DNA of 64,000 nucleotides from positions 62,001 to 126,000 of the forward strand of contig JARKQJ010000190.1 of assembly GCA_029973955.1 (NCBI GenBank). Reading direction: 5' to 3'. Of the stretch, positions 7,948 to 16,592 are shown one piece after another. Position 1 is the stretch's first letter, and each line of letters begins with the position of its first letter. This stretch comes from Paludibaculum sp. (GTDB lineage: Bacteria; Acidobacteriota; Terriglobia; Bryobacterales; Bryobacteraceae). The notes below the pieces were generated by a model, which saw nothing but the letters and a program-made list of their open reading frames with translations, was not told the origin of the DNA and did not search any database. The translations under genes were made by a program, and so were the position numbers.

Positions 7948-9597
7948 ATGCCTTCCCTCCGCATCGAGATCCCCGGCGTCCCCACCCGCACCCTTCCACT
8001 GGCCGGCCAGACTCTCACGCTTGGCCGCGCATCGGACAACTCTCTCACCTACCCCGAAGACTCCGTCCTCTCCCGCCGGCACCTGCGGATCGAAGCAGAC
8101 AACGGCCACTGGTACGTCCTCGATCTCGGCAGCAAGAACGGCACGCTCCTCAACGGCCGCAAACTCACTGAGCGCCACAAGCTGACTCACGGCGACGCAC
8201 TCTCCGCCGGCAGCGTCACCCTGACCTTCGAAACGCAGGCGCAACGCGAGCCCGACTTCGCCCGCACCATCATCTTCACCCCCATTCAGGATGAGGACAC
8301 CTCCAGCCGCACCAGCGTCCACATGAACCTGCAGCAGGCCGTGGCCGCCGGCAAGCTGCAGAGCGCTCTTACTTCGCCCACCCAGGCCGGCACGCCGCGC
8401 GTCCAGACATTGCTCGACGCCGGCCGCGAGCTCGCCAGCCACCGCCCTCTCGAAGAGCTCTTTCCCAAGATCCTCTCCCTCGCCCTCAATGCAGTCGGCG
8501 CCGAGCGTGGCGTCCTCCTCACCAAGGATGGCGACAACCTCAACCTGCGCGCCAACCACGGCGACGGTTTCCGCATCAGCCAATCCGTGCGCGACCGCGT
8601 CCTCAACGGCCGCGAGTCTCTCCTGGTGGTGGACGTCAATCAGGATGAAGCCCTCATGGCCAGCCGCACCATCATCTCCAGCGGCGTCCGCAGCCTCATG
8701 GCCGTGCCCCTGCAAACGGAGAGCCAGGTGATCGGCCTCCTCTACCTCGACTCCTCCAGATTCCTCAAGGCCTTCACCCAGGAGGACCTCACCCTCGCCA
8801 CCGTCCTCGCCAACATCGCCGCCATCCGCATCGAGCACGCCCACTTCGCCGAACGCGCCCAGGCTGAAAAGATCCTCCAGAACGAACTCCGCCAGGCCGC
8901 GGAGATCCAGGTCAGCCTCTTCCCCGCCGAGTCCCCCACTATCCCCGGCTACGACATCGCCGGCATGAGCGTACCCTGCCGCAGTTGCGGCGGCGACTAT
9001 TTCGATTACGTCGATCTCGAAGGCGGCAAGCTCGGCGTCCTGCTCGGCGACGTCTCCGGCAAGGGCCTCTCCGCCGCGCTGCTACTGGCAGGCCTCCAGG
9101 CCCGCGTTCATGTCCTCTCCGAGCAGTCTTCGCAGGCCGACGACCTCATGGCCAAGCTCAACCGCCGCATCGCTCCTGCCTGGCCCGGCAACCGCTTCAT
9201 GACCATGTGCATCCTCTCCCTGGATCCCGCTTCAGGAGAGTTCACTTACTGCAACGCCGGCCACAACCCGCCCTGGCTCCTGCGCGCCAACGGCCAGGTC
9301 GAAACTCTCACCGAAGGCGGTCCCGTGCTGGGCATCCTGAAGAACGCCCCCTACCGCGCGGCCGGCGGCGTGATGCAGCCCGGCGACACCCTGCTGCTCT
9401 TCACAGACGGCGCCAGCGAAGCCGAAAACCCCGCGGGTACCGAGATCGGCGAGAACGGCGTGCTCGACCTCCTCATAGCCGCCCGCCACGGCACCTCTTC
9501 CGACATCATCCGCGACGTCTACGATGCCGTCCAGCGCCACCTCGCCGGCCAGCCCGCCGCCGACGACGTCACCCTCCTCGCCGTCCGCCGCCTGTAG
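7948..9597 (+). CDS. FHA-GAF-PP2C (SpoIIE/RsbU-type) serine phosphatase
   Basis: The product has 549 residues, with a GGAGAGA ribosome site. An FHA domain (about 1-95; GRASDN, SRRHL, GSKNGTLLNG) binds phosphothreonine. A GAF domain (about 160-305) is followed by a linker helix and a PP2C/SpoIIE phosphatase domain (about 330-549) with GGDYFDY, GDVSGKGLSAAL and the final DDVTLLAVRR metal-binding block. Such proteins usually dephosphorylate anti-anti-sigma factors in partner-switching systems; no such partner is adjacent. The 3' end overlaps the convergent vapC-like gene by 29 bp. Confidence 0.9.
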   Translation: MPSLRIEIPGVPTRTLPLAGQTLTLGRASDNSLTYPEDSVLSRRHLRIEADNGHWYVLDLGSKNGTLLNGRKLTERHKLTHGDALSAGSVTLTFETQAQREPDFARTIIFTPIQDEDTSSRTSVHMNLQQAVAAGKLQSALTSPTQAGTPRVQTLLDAGRELASHRPLEELFPKILSLALNAVGAERGVLLTKDGDNLNLRANHGDGFRISQSVRDRVLNGRESLLVVDVNQDEALMASRTIISSGVRSLMAVPLQTESQVIGLLYLDSSRFLKAFTQEDLTLATVLANIAAIRIEHAHFAERAQAEKILQNELRQAAEIQVSLFPAESPTIPGYDIAGMSVPCRSCGGDYFDYVDLEGGKLGVLLGDVSGKGLSAALLLAGLQARVHVLSEQSSQADDLMAKLNRRIAPAWPGNRFMTMCILSLDPASGEFTYCNAGHNPPWLLRANGQVETLTEGGPVLGILKNAPYRAAGGVMQPGDTLLLFTDGASEAENPAGTEIGENGVLDLLIAARHGTSSDIIRDVYDAVQRHLAGQPAADDVTLLAVRRL

Positions 9598-9973
9598 CCG
9601 GAGTCTTCACCATCCTGACGCCCGGCAGCCCCGCAAAGTGCGCATCCATGGTCCAAAGTGTCGCACCCTGCGCCTTTGCCGTCGCATAGATGATACAGTC
9701 GCCCAACGCCAATTTGTGTTCCAGGCCAGCTGTGGCCGAACTCAGCGCCAGGTCGCCCGTCAGATCCACAACGTGACCCGACATCATCCAGCCCAGTGCA
9801 TTCGCCGCCTGTTGCGGCATGCCAAATCGCCCCATGTACTTCCGCACCTCGAGCAGCGTGATTGTGGGCACCACTAGCCGGCCCGTGTCTTCCATCGCCT
9901 GCAGCAGTTCCCCACGCGGGAACCCCACCCGCATCTGCTCAATCCACACCGAGGAGTCGATCACGCTCTTCAT
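9569..9973 (-). CDS. VapC-family PIN-domain toxin
   Basis: The product has 134 residues. The PIN-domain acidic residues are present: VIDSSVWIEQ (first Asp), TLLEVRKY (Glu), LGDCIIYATAKA (Asp) and TMDAHF. These proteins are Mg-dependent RNases that cleave tRNA or rRNA when freed from antitoxin. The start overlaps the end of the AbrB-type antitoxin by 35 bp, the usual toxin-second arrangement. The Gly/Arg-rich end (GGGRRGG) is read from sequence shared with the convergent phosphatase gene. Confidence 0.85.
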   Translation of the reverse strand: MKSVIDSSVWIEQMRVGFPRGELLQAMEDTGRLVVPTITLLEVRKYMGRFGMPQQAANALGWMMSGHVVDLTGDLALSSATAGLEHKLALGDCIIYATAKAQGATLWTMDAHFAGLPGVRMVKTPATGGGRRGG

Positions 9974-10172
9974 CAGCCCACTCTGCCTCTCTGTCGAACG
10001 GCGGGGCGCCCTTTAAAATCCCGTGCAACTCCCGGACGCTCTTCAACCGCACGAAATACACAGCATCGTCCAAAACCACGAACTGCACCTTCTCTCCAGG
10101 CTTCAGCCGCAGCCGCTCGCGCACTTCCTTCGGAATCACCACCTGGTACTTCGGCGACACCGTAACCGTCAT
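9939..10172 (-). CDS. AbrB-family antitoxin (VapB-like)
   Basis: The product has 77 residues from the ATG at 10172, the normal AbrB-fold start (MTVTVSPKYQVVIPKEVRERL). The swapped-hairpin DNA-binding domain occupies about 1-45 and the toxin-neutralising tail follows. Antitoxin and toxin are one operon, expected to be autorepressed by the complex. The start chosen drops nine residues of the longest frame, which lack any resemblance to the family. Confidence 0.85.
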   Translation of the reverse strand: MTVTVSPKYQVVIPKEVRERLRLKPGEKVQFVVLDDAVYFVRLKSVRELHGILKGAPPFDREAEWADEERDRLLGVD

Positions 10173-10266
10173 CGCTGCCTCCTGCCCGCATCGTAGCACG
10201 CTTTCTCGATCGATCAGAAAACCGTTTTACGAGCCCGCTCATGTAGCGCTCTCCCGCACGCTTCGC

Positions 10267-10272
10267 TATACT
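10267..10272 (+). promoter_or_regulatory. Candidate -10 element of the his operon
   Basis: TATACT (5 of 6 to consensus) lies 8 nt before the leader-peptide ATG at 10281. The matching -35 region (around 10244) is poor, so the assignment is tentative. If used, the transcript starts within a few nucleotides of the leader start codon. Confidence 0.45.
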
Positions 10273-10280
10273 GAAATTTC

Positions 10281-10352
10281 ATGTCCGCCGCACGGCTCAG
10301 CTCCCGCCATCATCACCACCTTCATGGGATGGGCGGGCAGAGCCTGTTCTGA
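10281..10352 (+). CDS. hisL: Histidine leader peptide (23 aa)
   Basis: A short ORF, ATG to TGA, encodes 23 residues with four consecutive histidine codons, a leucine and a fifth histidine (His10-13 and His15). It lies 75 bp upstream of hisI, the first histidine gene, and just before a strong intrinsic terminator. This is the layout of enterobacterial hisL, where ribosome stalling at His codons under starvation controls transcription. There is no good Shine-Dalgarno sequence, so translation may be leaderless. No relationship to E. coli HisL beyond the His run is visible. Confidence 0.75.
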   Translation: MSAARLSSRHHHHLHGMGGQSLF

Positions 10353-10412
10353 GCCTCGTGCCGGAATCAGTTTCCCCCGCCCGCCGGTTTTCCCGGCGGG
10401 CTTTGCTTTTTT
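10303..10412 (+). promoter_or_regulatory. Transcription attenuator of the his operon
   Basis: Four segments can form the classic alternative structures. Segment 1 (10303-10308) just before the His codons pairs with segment 2 (10332-10337). Segment 2 (10331-10337, GGGCGGG) pairs with segment 3 (10376-10382, CCCGCCC). Segment 3 also forms the left arm of the terminator (10379-10387 with 10393-10401). A ribosome stalled on the His codons would mask segment 1 and favour the 2:3 antiterminator. A ribosome reaching the stop codon at 10350 would cover or approach segment 2 and favour termination. Confidence 0.75.
10379..10412 (+). terminator. Intrinsic terminator within the his attenuator
   Basis: A perfect 9-bp GC stem (10379-10387 / 10393-10401) with a 5-nt loop is followed by a T-rich tract ending in six T (10407-10412). 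The hisI ribosome site GGAG begins immediately after it, so termination here would stop transcription before hisI. Confidence 0.85.
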
Positions 10413-10426
10413 GGAGTGCAATTACG

Positions 10427-10795
10427 ATGGACCTCGACTTCGCCAAAACCGGCGGGATGATCCCCGCCATCGCCCAGGACTACCTCACCGGCCGCGTCCT
10501 CATGGTCGGCTTCATGAACGAAGAAGCCTTCCGCAAGACCGTCGAAACCGGCTTCACCACCTTCTATAGCCGCTCCCGCAACAAGCTCTGGATGAAAGGC
10601 GAATCCTCCGGCCACCGCCTGGTCGTCAAGTCCATCCAAACCGACTGCGACAAGGATTGCGTCCTCGTCCAGGTCGAGGCCCTCGGCCCCGGCGTCTGCC
10701 ACGAAGGCTACCAATCCTGCTTCTTCCGCACCCTCCAGGACGGCCAGTGGACCGTCACTGAAGACAAGACCTACGATCCCAACCAGGTGTACTAA
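10427..10795 (+). CDS. hisI: Phosphoribosyl-AMP cyclohydrolase
   Basis: The product has 122 residues from the ATG at 10427, 10 nt after a TTGGAG ribosome site. HisI opens the ring of phosphoribosyl-AMP in step 3 of histidine synthesis. FMNEEAF, TFYSRSRNKLW, GESSGH and the metal ligands around QTDCDKDCVL and CHEGYQSCFF are all present. It is the single-domain form with no HisE pyrophosphatase domain fused. It is the first structural gene of the operon, behind the attenuator, and hisG follows after 3 bp. Confidence 0.95.
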   Translation: MDLDFAKTGGMIPAIAQDYLTGRVLMVGFMNEEAFRKTVETGFTTFYSRSRNKLWMKGESSGHRLVVKSIQTDCDKDCVLVQVEALGPGVCHEGYQSCFFRTLQDGQWTVTEDKTYDPNQVY

Positions 10796-10798
10796 GCC

Positions 10799-11668
10799 AT
10801 GAAGCTCAAACTCGGAATCCCCAAAGGCTCGCTTGAGAACGCCACCGTCGATCTCTTCCGCAAAGCCGGTTTCAACATCACCACCTCTTCCCGCTCTTAT
10901 TTCCCCGCCATCGACGATCCCGACATCGAGTGCATGCTCATCCGGGCCCAGGAGATGGCGCGCTACGTCGAAGACGGCGTGCTCGACGCCGGCCTCACCG
11001 GCCGCGACTGGGTGCTCGAAAACGACGCGGACGTCGTCACCATCGCCGATCTCATCTACGCCAAGCAGTCCTTCGGCAAAGTGCGCTGGGTGCTCGCCGT
11101 GCCCGAAGCCTCTCCGGTGCAGAACGTGAAGGACCTCCAGGGAAAGATCATCGCCACGGAACTCGTCGGCGCCACCAAGCGCTACCTCGCCCAGTTCGGC
11201 GTCACCGCCAGGGTTGAGTTCAGTTGGGGCGCCACCGAAGTGAAGCCGCCAGAACTCGCCGACGCCATCGTCGAAGTCACCGAGACCGGCTCGTCCCTCC
11301 GCGCCAACAAACTCCGCATCGTCGAAACCGTCATGGAGTCCAACACCCAACTCGTTGCCAACAAGGACGCCTGGGCCGACTCCTGGAAGCGCCAGAAGCT
11401 CGAAGACATGAAGATGCTGCTCGAAGGCGCCATCAGCGCCCTCGGCAAGGTCGGTCTCATGCTCAACGTCCATAAGGACAATCTCGCTGCGGTCCTCGGA
11501 GCCCTCCCCGCGCTCAAGAACCCCACCATCAGCCACCTCAGCGATGGCGAGTGGCTCGCCGTGAACACCATCCTCGACGAATCCACCGTGCGCACCATCA
11601 TCCCGCGCCTTAAGCAGGCCGGCGCTCAGGGCATCGTCGAATATCCCCTCAACAAGATCGTGATGTAA
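10799..11668 (+). CDS. hisG: ATP phosphoribosyltransferase, long form
   Basis: The product has 289 residues, the long homohexameric form that carries its own C-terminal regulatory domain and needs no HisZ. It joins ATP and PRPP in the committed step of histidine synthesis. [16 protein letters not shown] at the N-terminus, the central [13 protein letters not shown] and the phosphate-binding [14 protein letters not shown] loop are clear. The last 75 residues form the ferredoxin-like domain that binds histidine for feedback inhibition in this form, so the pathway probably has both allosteric and attenuation control. Confidence 0.95.
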   Translation: MKLKLGIPKGSLENATVDLFRKAGFNITTSSRSYFPAIDDPDIECMLIRAQEMARYVEDGVLDAGLTGRDWVLENDADVVTIADLIYAKQSFGKVRWVLAVPEASPVQNVKDLQGKIIATELVGATKRYLAQFGVTARVEFSWGATEVKPPELADAIVEVTETGSSLRANKLRIVETVMESNTQLVANKDAWADSWKRQKLEDMKMLLEGAISALGKVGLMLNVHKDNLAAVLGALPALKNPTISHLSDGEWLAVNTILDESTVRTIIPRLKQAGAQGIVEYPLNKIVM

Positions 11669-11671
11669 GCC

Positions 11672-12913
11672 ATGCTGCGGATCCTAGCTGCCAAGGAAGC
11701 CGGCCGCCTCCTCTCTAGGCGGGCCGCAAGGATGACGGAGGCGGAAACCGCGGTCCGCCCCATTCTCGAAGCCGTGCGCCAGCGCGGCGACAAAGCTCTG
11801 CTCGAATACGCCCGCCATTTCGACCAGCTCGACCGCCGCTCCGTCGCCGTGCCTCAGCCGGAGCTCGACGACGCCGCCGCTCGCCTCAGCCCCGCCTTCC
11901 GCAAGGCCGTGCGCACCAGCGAACGCAACGTCCGAGCCTACGCCAAACTCCAGCTCCCTCAACCCAAGAAGGTTCAGCCTTCCCCCGGCCTGCGGTTGAG
12001 CCAGATCGTCCGGCCGCTCGATTCCGTCGCCGCCTACATCCCCGCCGGCCGCTACCCGCTACCCTCCACCGTCATCATGACCGTGGTGCCCGCCACCGTC
12101 GCGGGCGTGCCCAACATCATGGTCTGCACCCCGCGGCCTGTCGACGAGATCTTCGGCACCGCTTCACTGCTCGGGGCCACCCGCGTCTTCCAGATGGGCG
12201 GCGCCCACGCCATCGCCGCTTTCGCCTACGGTACCCGCACCGTGCCCCGCGCAGACCGCATCGTCGGCCCCGGCAACATCTACGTCGCCGCCGCCAAGAA
12301 GCTCCTCGCCGGTGAAGTCGGTATCGACTTCGTCGCCGGCCCCACCGAGATCCTCATCATCGCCAACGAGGCCGACCCATCCTGGATCGCCGCGGACATG
12401 CTCGCCCAGGCCGAGCACGACACAGACGCCTCCGCCATCCTCCTCACCACCTCGCGCGCCCTCGCCGAAGCCCTGCCGGCCGAAGTCGAGCGGCAGCTCG
12501 AGACCCTCCCCACAGCCGCCACCGCCCGAGTCGCCATCAACAGGAACTCCGCCGTCATCCTCGTGGAAAGCGATGCCCAGGCCGTCGAACTGAGCAACCG
12601 CTTCGCGCCCGAGCACCTCTCTATCCACGACCCCAGCCTGCTGCCCGGCATCCGACATGCCGGCAGCGTCTTCGTCGGCCCGTACTCCACTGAGGCCGCC
12701 GGCGACTACGCCTCCGGCCCCAACCACGTGCTGCCCACCTCCGGCGCGGCCCGCCTCCGCGGCGGCCTCTCCGCCGCGGACTACGTCAAAGTGATCAGCG
12801 TCCAACAACTCAACCGCAAGGCCCTTGCCGCGCTCACGCCAGCCGTCGCGACGCTCGCCCGCGCCGAAGGCCTGGAAGCCCACGCCCGTTCCGCGGAGAT
12901 TCGCAATGCCTGA
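11672..12913 (+). CDS. hisD: Histidinol dehydrogenase
   Basis: The product has 413 residues. HisD oxidises L-histidinol to L-histidine in two NAD-linked steps at a zinc site. Family signatures include YIPAGRYPLPSTVIM, AFAYGT..VPRADRIVGPGN, VDFVAGPTEI-like FVAGPTEILIIANE, AQAEHDTDA (catalytic and zinc His) and APEHLSI. It starts 3 bp after hisG and its end overlaps hisC by 8 bp. Confidence 0.95.
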   Translation: MLRILAAKEAGRLLSRRAARMTEAETAVRPILEAVRQRGDKALLEYARHFDQLDRRSVAVPQPELDDAAARLSPAFRKAVRTSERNVRAYAKLQLPQPKKVQPSPGLRLSQIVRPLDSVAAYIPAGRYPLPSTVIMTVVPATVAGVPNIMVCTPRPVDEIFGTASLLGATRVFQMGGAHAIAAFAYGTRTVPRADRIVGPGNIYVAAAKKLLAGEVGIDFVAGPTEILIIANEADPSWIAADMLAQAEHDTDASAILLTTSRALAEALPAEVERQLETLPTAATARVAINRNSAVILVESDAQAVELSNRFAPEHLSIHDPSLLPGIRHAGSVFVGPYSTEAAGDYASGPNHVLPTSGAARLRGGLSAADYVKVISVQQLNRKALAALTPAVATLARAEGLEAHARSAEIRNA

Positions 12914-13955
12914 ACCTCGAAGCGCCGTCCGCCGCATGGCACCTTACTCGCCGCCCAGTTCCGGCCGTGAAGGCAAGCTCCGGCTCGACTTCAACGAAAA
13001 CACCGTCGGATGCTCGCCACGCGTCCTTAGCTTTCTCACCGAAAAGCTCACCACCGAGCAGCTCACCATCTATCCCGAATACGAGGCCACGCGCCGCGCA
13101 CTTTCTGACTACTTCCAGGTGCCCGAAGCGCAGTTCCTCATCACCAACGGCACCGACGAGGCCATCCAGGTCCTCATCAACACCTACGTCGACGACAACG
13201 ACGAGGTGCTCATCCTCCACCCCTCCTACGCCATGTACAGGTTCTACTCGGAAGTGGCCGGAGGCCAGGTCCGCGAACTCAGCTACCGCCCTGCCGACCT
13301 CTCTTTCCCCACGGAAGAACTCATCGCCGCCATCGGTCCCCAGACCAAGGCCATCCTGATCTCCAACCCCAACAACCCCACCGGCACCGCCATCGGCATC
13401 GGCGACATCGTCCGCATCCTCGAAGCCGCGCCCAACGCCGCCGTCCTCATCGACGAAGCCTACTACGAGTTCTACGGCGTCACCGCCCTCCGCCTCATCG
13501 ACCAGTACCCCAACCTCTTCGTCTCACGCACGTTCTCCAAAGCCTTCGGCATGGCCGCCCTGCGCGTCGGCTGCCTCTTCTCGCAGGCCGAAAACGTGAA
13601 GTTCATGCACAAGGCCCAGTCGCCTTACAGCGTCAACCTGCTGGCCGCCATCGCCGTGCGCGCCGCCGTCGAAGATCGCGAATACGTCGACAACTACGCC
13701 CGCACGGCCGTCGAAAGCCGCGATCTCCTCTGCCGCGGCTTCGAGCAGCGCGGCATCCGCTACTACCCCAGCCAGGCCAACTTCGTCCTCTTCCACGCCG
13801 GATCGCAAGCCATCCCCGTGCGCGACGCCCTGCGCGCGCGCGGCATCCTCATCCGCGACCGCAGCTACGAACTCCCCGGCACCGTCCGCGTCACCGCCGG
13901 CACGCCCGCGCAGGTCATACGCTTCTTCACCGCCCTCGACGAGGTCTGGAAATGA
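12906..13955 (+). CDS. hisC: Histidinol-phosphate aminotransferase
   Basis: The product has 349 residues from the ATG at 12906, eight bases inside hisD; the longer frame is hisD-overlapping and not family-like. HisC transfers the amino group from glutamate to imidazole-acetol phosphate using PLP. The class I/II aminotransferase pattern is complete: DFNENTVGCSP, SNPNNPTGT, DEAYYEFYG and SRTFSKAFGMAALRVG with Schiff-base Lys212. The stop overlaps the HAD gene start (ATGA). Confidence 0.93.
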   Translation: MPEPRSAVRRMAPYSPPSSGREGKLRLDFNENTVGCSPRVLSFLTEKLTTEQLTIYPEYEATRRALSDYFQVPEAQFLITNGTDEAIQVLINTYVDDNDEVLILHPSYAMYRFYSEVAGGQVRELSYRPADLSFPTEELIAAIGPQTKAILISNPNNPTGTAIGIGDIVRILEAAPNAAVLIDEAYYEFYGVTALRLIDQYPNLFVSRTFSKAFGMAALRVGCLFSQAENVKFMHKAQSPYSVNLLAAIAVRAAVEDREYVDNYARTAVESRDLLCRGFEQRGIRYYPSQANFVLFHAGSQAIPVRDALRARGILIRDRSYELPGTVRVTAGTPAQVIRFFTALDEVWK

Positions 13956-14626
13956 ACATAATCGTCTTCGACATGGACGGCGTACTGGTGGACGTCACTG
14001 GCTCCTATCGCGCCGCCATCATCGAAACCATCCGCTTCTTCACCGGCCGCACCATCTCCAACGACGAAATCCAGGACTGGAAAAACCGCGGCGGCTATAA
14101 CAACGACTGGGTCCTGTGCCATCACTTCTGCCGCGATTGCGGCGTGGAACTCGCCTACGAGGCCGTCGTTGATCAGTTCAACCGTTTCTTCTTCGGCGCC
14201 AATGACGACGGACTCATCCTCGAGGAAAAGTGGATCCCCGAAGACGGCCTTCTTGCGCGCCTCTCCGCCTCCCGCAAGCTCGCCATCTTCACGGGCCGCG
14301 ACCGCCGCGAACTCTTCGCCACGCTCCGCCGCCTCCAACTCGACGGCATCTTCCATCCCACCATCACTGCCGAGGATGTGCGCCACGGCAAGCCCGCGCC
14401 CGACGGCCTCCTGCTGATCCGCGATAGCCACCCCGGCGCGCGCCTGGTCTTCGTCGGCGACACCATCGACGACGCCCGCAGCGCCCTCGCCGCCCAGGTC
14501 CCCTTCATCGGCATCGCCGCCCCCGATTCTCCCCGCCGCGCCGACCTCGTCGCAGCCCTCAACGGCGCCGGCGCCCTCGCCGTCATCGAAAACGTCAATC
14601 AGATCGAAGGAGTCCTGCCCGCATGA
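13952..14626 (+). CDS. HAD-superfamily phosphatase within the his operon
   Basis: The product has 224 residues. It is a subfamily IA haloacid-dehalogenase hydrolase: DMDGVLVD (nucleophile Asp7), TGRDR, the GKPAPDG lysine and the GDTIDDA acidic pair. It sits between hisC and hisB with 4-bp overlaps on both sides, so it is translationally coupled to histidine enzymes. No hisN, PHP-type hisJ or bifunctional hisB phosphatase is in the window, and hisB here is only the dehydratase. I infer that this protein supplies histidinol-phosphate phosphatase activity; the family itself does not prove it. Confidence 0.8.
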   Translation: MNIIVFDMDGVLVDVTGSYRAAIIETIRFFTGRTISNDEIQDWKNRGGYNNDWVLCHHFCRDCGVELAYEAVVDQFNRFFFGANDDGLILEEKWIPEDGLLARLSASRKLAIFTGRDRRELFATLRRLQLDGIFHPTITAEDVRHGKPAPDGLLLIRDSHPGARLVFVGDTIDDARSALAAQVPFIGIAAPDSPRRADLVAALNGAGALAVIENVNQIEGVLPA

Positions 14627-15210
14627 GAACCGCCACCATCAACCGCGTGACCAAGGAAACCCAGATCCGCGGCACCCTCAAGATCGACGGCAAGGCCCGC
14701 TACGAAATCTCCACCGGCGTGCGTTTCCTCGATCACATGCTCGAACTCTTCGCCAAGCACGGCGGCTTCGATCTCGCCCTCATCGCCCGCGGCGATCTCG
14801 ACGTCGACCAGCACCACACCGTCGAAGACGTCGGCATCGTCCTCGGCCAGCTCTTCGCCCAGGCCCTCGGTGATCGCAAGGGCATCAACCGCGCCGGCTA
14901 CTTCGTCCTGCCGATGGACGAGACCCTCGCCGTCGTCGCCGTCGATCTCGGCGGCCGCCCCTATCTCGTCTACGAAGACAAGGTCAAAACACGCCTCGTC
15001 GGCGACCTCCAATCCGAACTCCTCGAAGACTTCTTCCACGGCTTCACCACTCACGCCGGCGCCAACCTTCACGCCAAAATCCTCTACGGCCGCTCCAACC
15101 ATCACAAGATCGAAGCCATCTTCAAGTGCCTCGCCCGTGCCATGAAGTTCGCCTGCTCCAAGGACTCGCGGCTCAAAGACCAGCTCCCCTCCACGAAAGG
15201 ACTCCTGTGA
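14623..15210 (+). CDS. hisB: Imidazoleglycerol-phosphate dehydratase
   Basis: The product has 195 residues, the monofunctional dehydratase length. It removes water from imidazoleglycerol phosphate using two Mn ions. Signature stretches are [56 protein letters not shown] and the mirrored [14 protein letters not shown] metal-binding block. It starts in the ATGA overlap with the HAD gene and ends in a GTGA overlap with hisH. Confidence 0.96.
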   Translation: MRTATINRVTKETQIRGTLKIDGKARYEISTGVRFLDHMLELFAKHGGFDLALIARGDLDVDQHHTVEDVGIVLGQLFAQALGDRKGINRAGYFVLPMDETLAVVAVDLGGRPYLVYEDKVKTRLVGDLQSELLEDFFHGFTTHAGANLHAKILYGRSNHHKIEAIFKCLARAMKFACSKDSRLKDQLPSTKGLL

Positions 15211-15812
15211 TCACCGTCGTCAACTACGGCGCCGGCAATCTCCGGTCTGTCGAGAATACGCTCAGCGAGGTCGGTGCCAGTTACTTCATCACCCAGAGTC
15301 CTGCCGACATCCGCGCCGCCTCCAAGCTCATCCTCCCCGGCGTCGGCCACTTCGGCCAGATGCTCTCCGCCCTCGATTCGCTCGGCATCCGCGACGCCCT
15401 CGTCGAAAAGGCCCGCTCCGGCGCGCCCTTCCTCGGCATCTGCCTCGGCCTCCAGGCCATGTTCGAATCCAGCGAAGAGGCCCCGGAACAGAAAGGCCTA
15501 GCCCTGTTTCCCGGCTCCGTCCGCCGCTTCCCCTTGCACTTCCGCTGCCCGCACATGGGCTGGAATGAAATCGTGCCGGTGCCTGGGGCAATGACGGACT
15601 CGCCCCTCTTCCGCGGCCTCGGCCCCAAACCCTACTTCTACTTCGCCCACAGCTACTACTGCCCCATCTCCGAGGCTACCGCCGCCACCTGCACTTACGA
15701 GATCCCTTACACCGCCGTGCTCCAGAGCGGCAACGTCTTCGGCGTCCAGTTCCACCCCGAGAAGTCCGGCCCCCTCGGACTCCGCATGGTGCGGAACTTC
15801 GCTGAACTCTAA
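15207..15812 (+). CDS. hisH: Imidazole glycerol phosphate synthase, glutaminase subunit
   Basis: The product has 201 residues from a GTG at 15207 that overlaps the hisB stop; an upstream in-frame ATG lies deep inside hisB and is rejected. HisH releases ammonia from glutamine and channels it to HisF. It has the class I amidotransferase triad: the nucleophile in LGICLGLQ (Cys79) and the FHPEKS His/Glu pair. The start [16 protein letters not shown] is characteristic. It pairs with hisF 15 bp downstream. Confidence 0.95.
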   Translation: MITVVNYGAGNLRSVENTLSEVGASYFITQSPADIRAASKLILPGVGHFGQMLSALDSLGIRDALVEKARSGAPFLGICLGLQAMFESSEEAPEQKGLALFPGSVRRFPLHFRCPHMGWNEIVPVPGAMTDSPLFRGLGPKPYFYFAHSYYCPISEATAATCTYEIPYTAVLQSGNVFGVQFHPEKSGPLGLRMVRNFAEL

Positions 15813-15827
15813 ATTGGAGCCTGAACT

Positions 15828-16592
15828 ATGCTCGCCAAACGCATCATCCCCTGCCTCGACGTCACCGGCGGCCGCGTCGTCAAAGGCGTCAATTTCGTCG
15901 GCCTGCGCGATGCCGGCGATCCCGTCGAACTCGCCGGCCGCTACAACCTCCAGGGCGCCGACGAACTCGTCTTCCTCGACATCACCGCCTCCTCCGACGG
16001 CCGCGACACCATGGTCGACGTCGTCGCCCGCACCGCCCGCAAGGTCTTCATCCCCCTCACCGTCGGCGGCGGCATCCGTACCGTCGAGGACGCCCGCCGC
16101 ATCATCCACTCCGGCGCCGACAAGGTCAGCCTCAACACCGCCGCCGTTCATCGCCCCGAACTCATCACCGAGGTCAGCAACGAGTTCGGCGCCCAGGCCT
16201 GCGTCCTTGCCATCGACGCCCGCCGCAACACCCGCGGCGGCTGGAACGTCTTCACCAAGGGAGGCCGCGTCGACGAGGGCATCGACGCCGTCGAATGGGC
16301 CGCCCGCGGCGAAGCCCTCGGCGCCGGCGAGATCCTGCTCACTTCCATGAACACCGACGGCGTGCAGACCGGCTTCGATTGCGACCTCTGCCGCGCCGTC
16401 TCCCGCGCCACCAAAATCCCCGTCATCGCCTCCGGCGGCGGCGGCAAGCCCGAACATTTCATCGAAGTACTCACCACCGGCGAGGCCGACGCCGCCCTCG
16501 CCGCATCCATCTTCCACTACGGCACCTACACCGTCGACCAACTCAAGCAGGAGATGGAAAAAGCCGGCGTCCCCGTGAGGAGAACCGCATGA
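15828..16592 (+). CDS. hisF: Imidazole glycerol phosphate synthase, cyclase subunit
   Basis: The product has 254 residues, with GGAG before the ATG. It is a TIM barrel that uses HisH-derived ammonia to form imidazoleglycerol phosphate and AICAR. The catalytic aspartates are in RIIPCLDV (Asp11) and in ACVLAIDAR (near 130). Phosphate-binding loops GGGIRTVED and [11 protein letters not shown] are visible. It ends in an ATGA overlap with hisA, its paralogous half-barrel relative. Confidence 0.96.
   Translation: MLAKRIIPCLDVTGGRVVKGVNFVGLRDAGDPVELAGRYNLQGADELVFLDITASSDGRDTMVDVVARTARKVFIPLTVGGGIRTVEDARRIIHSGADKVSLNTAAVHRPELITEVSNEFGAQACVLAIDARRNTRGGWNVFTKGGRVDEGIDAVEWAARGEALGAGEILLTSMNTDGVQTGFDCDLCRAVSRATKIPVIASGGGGKPEHFIEVLTTGEADAALAASIFHYGTYTVDQLKQEMEKAGVPVRRTA

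Noticed and set aside
15498..16541. A 347-codon open frame on the minus strand opposite hisH and hisF
   Set aside because: It lies wholly antisense to two unmistakable his genes, is rich in Gly/Asp/Ala as expected of a high-GC shadow frame, and has no ribosome site or family pattern.
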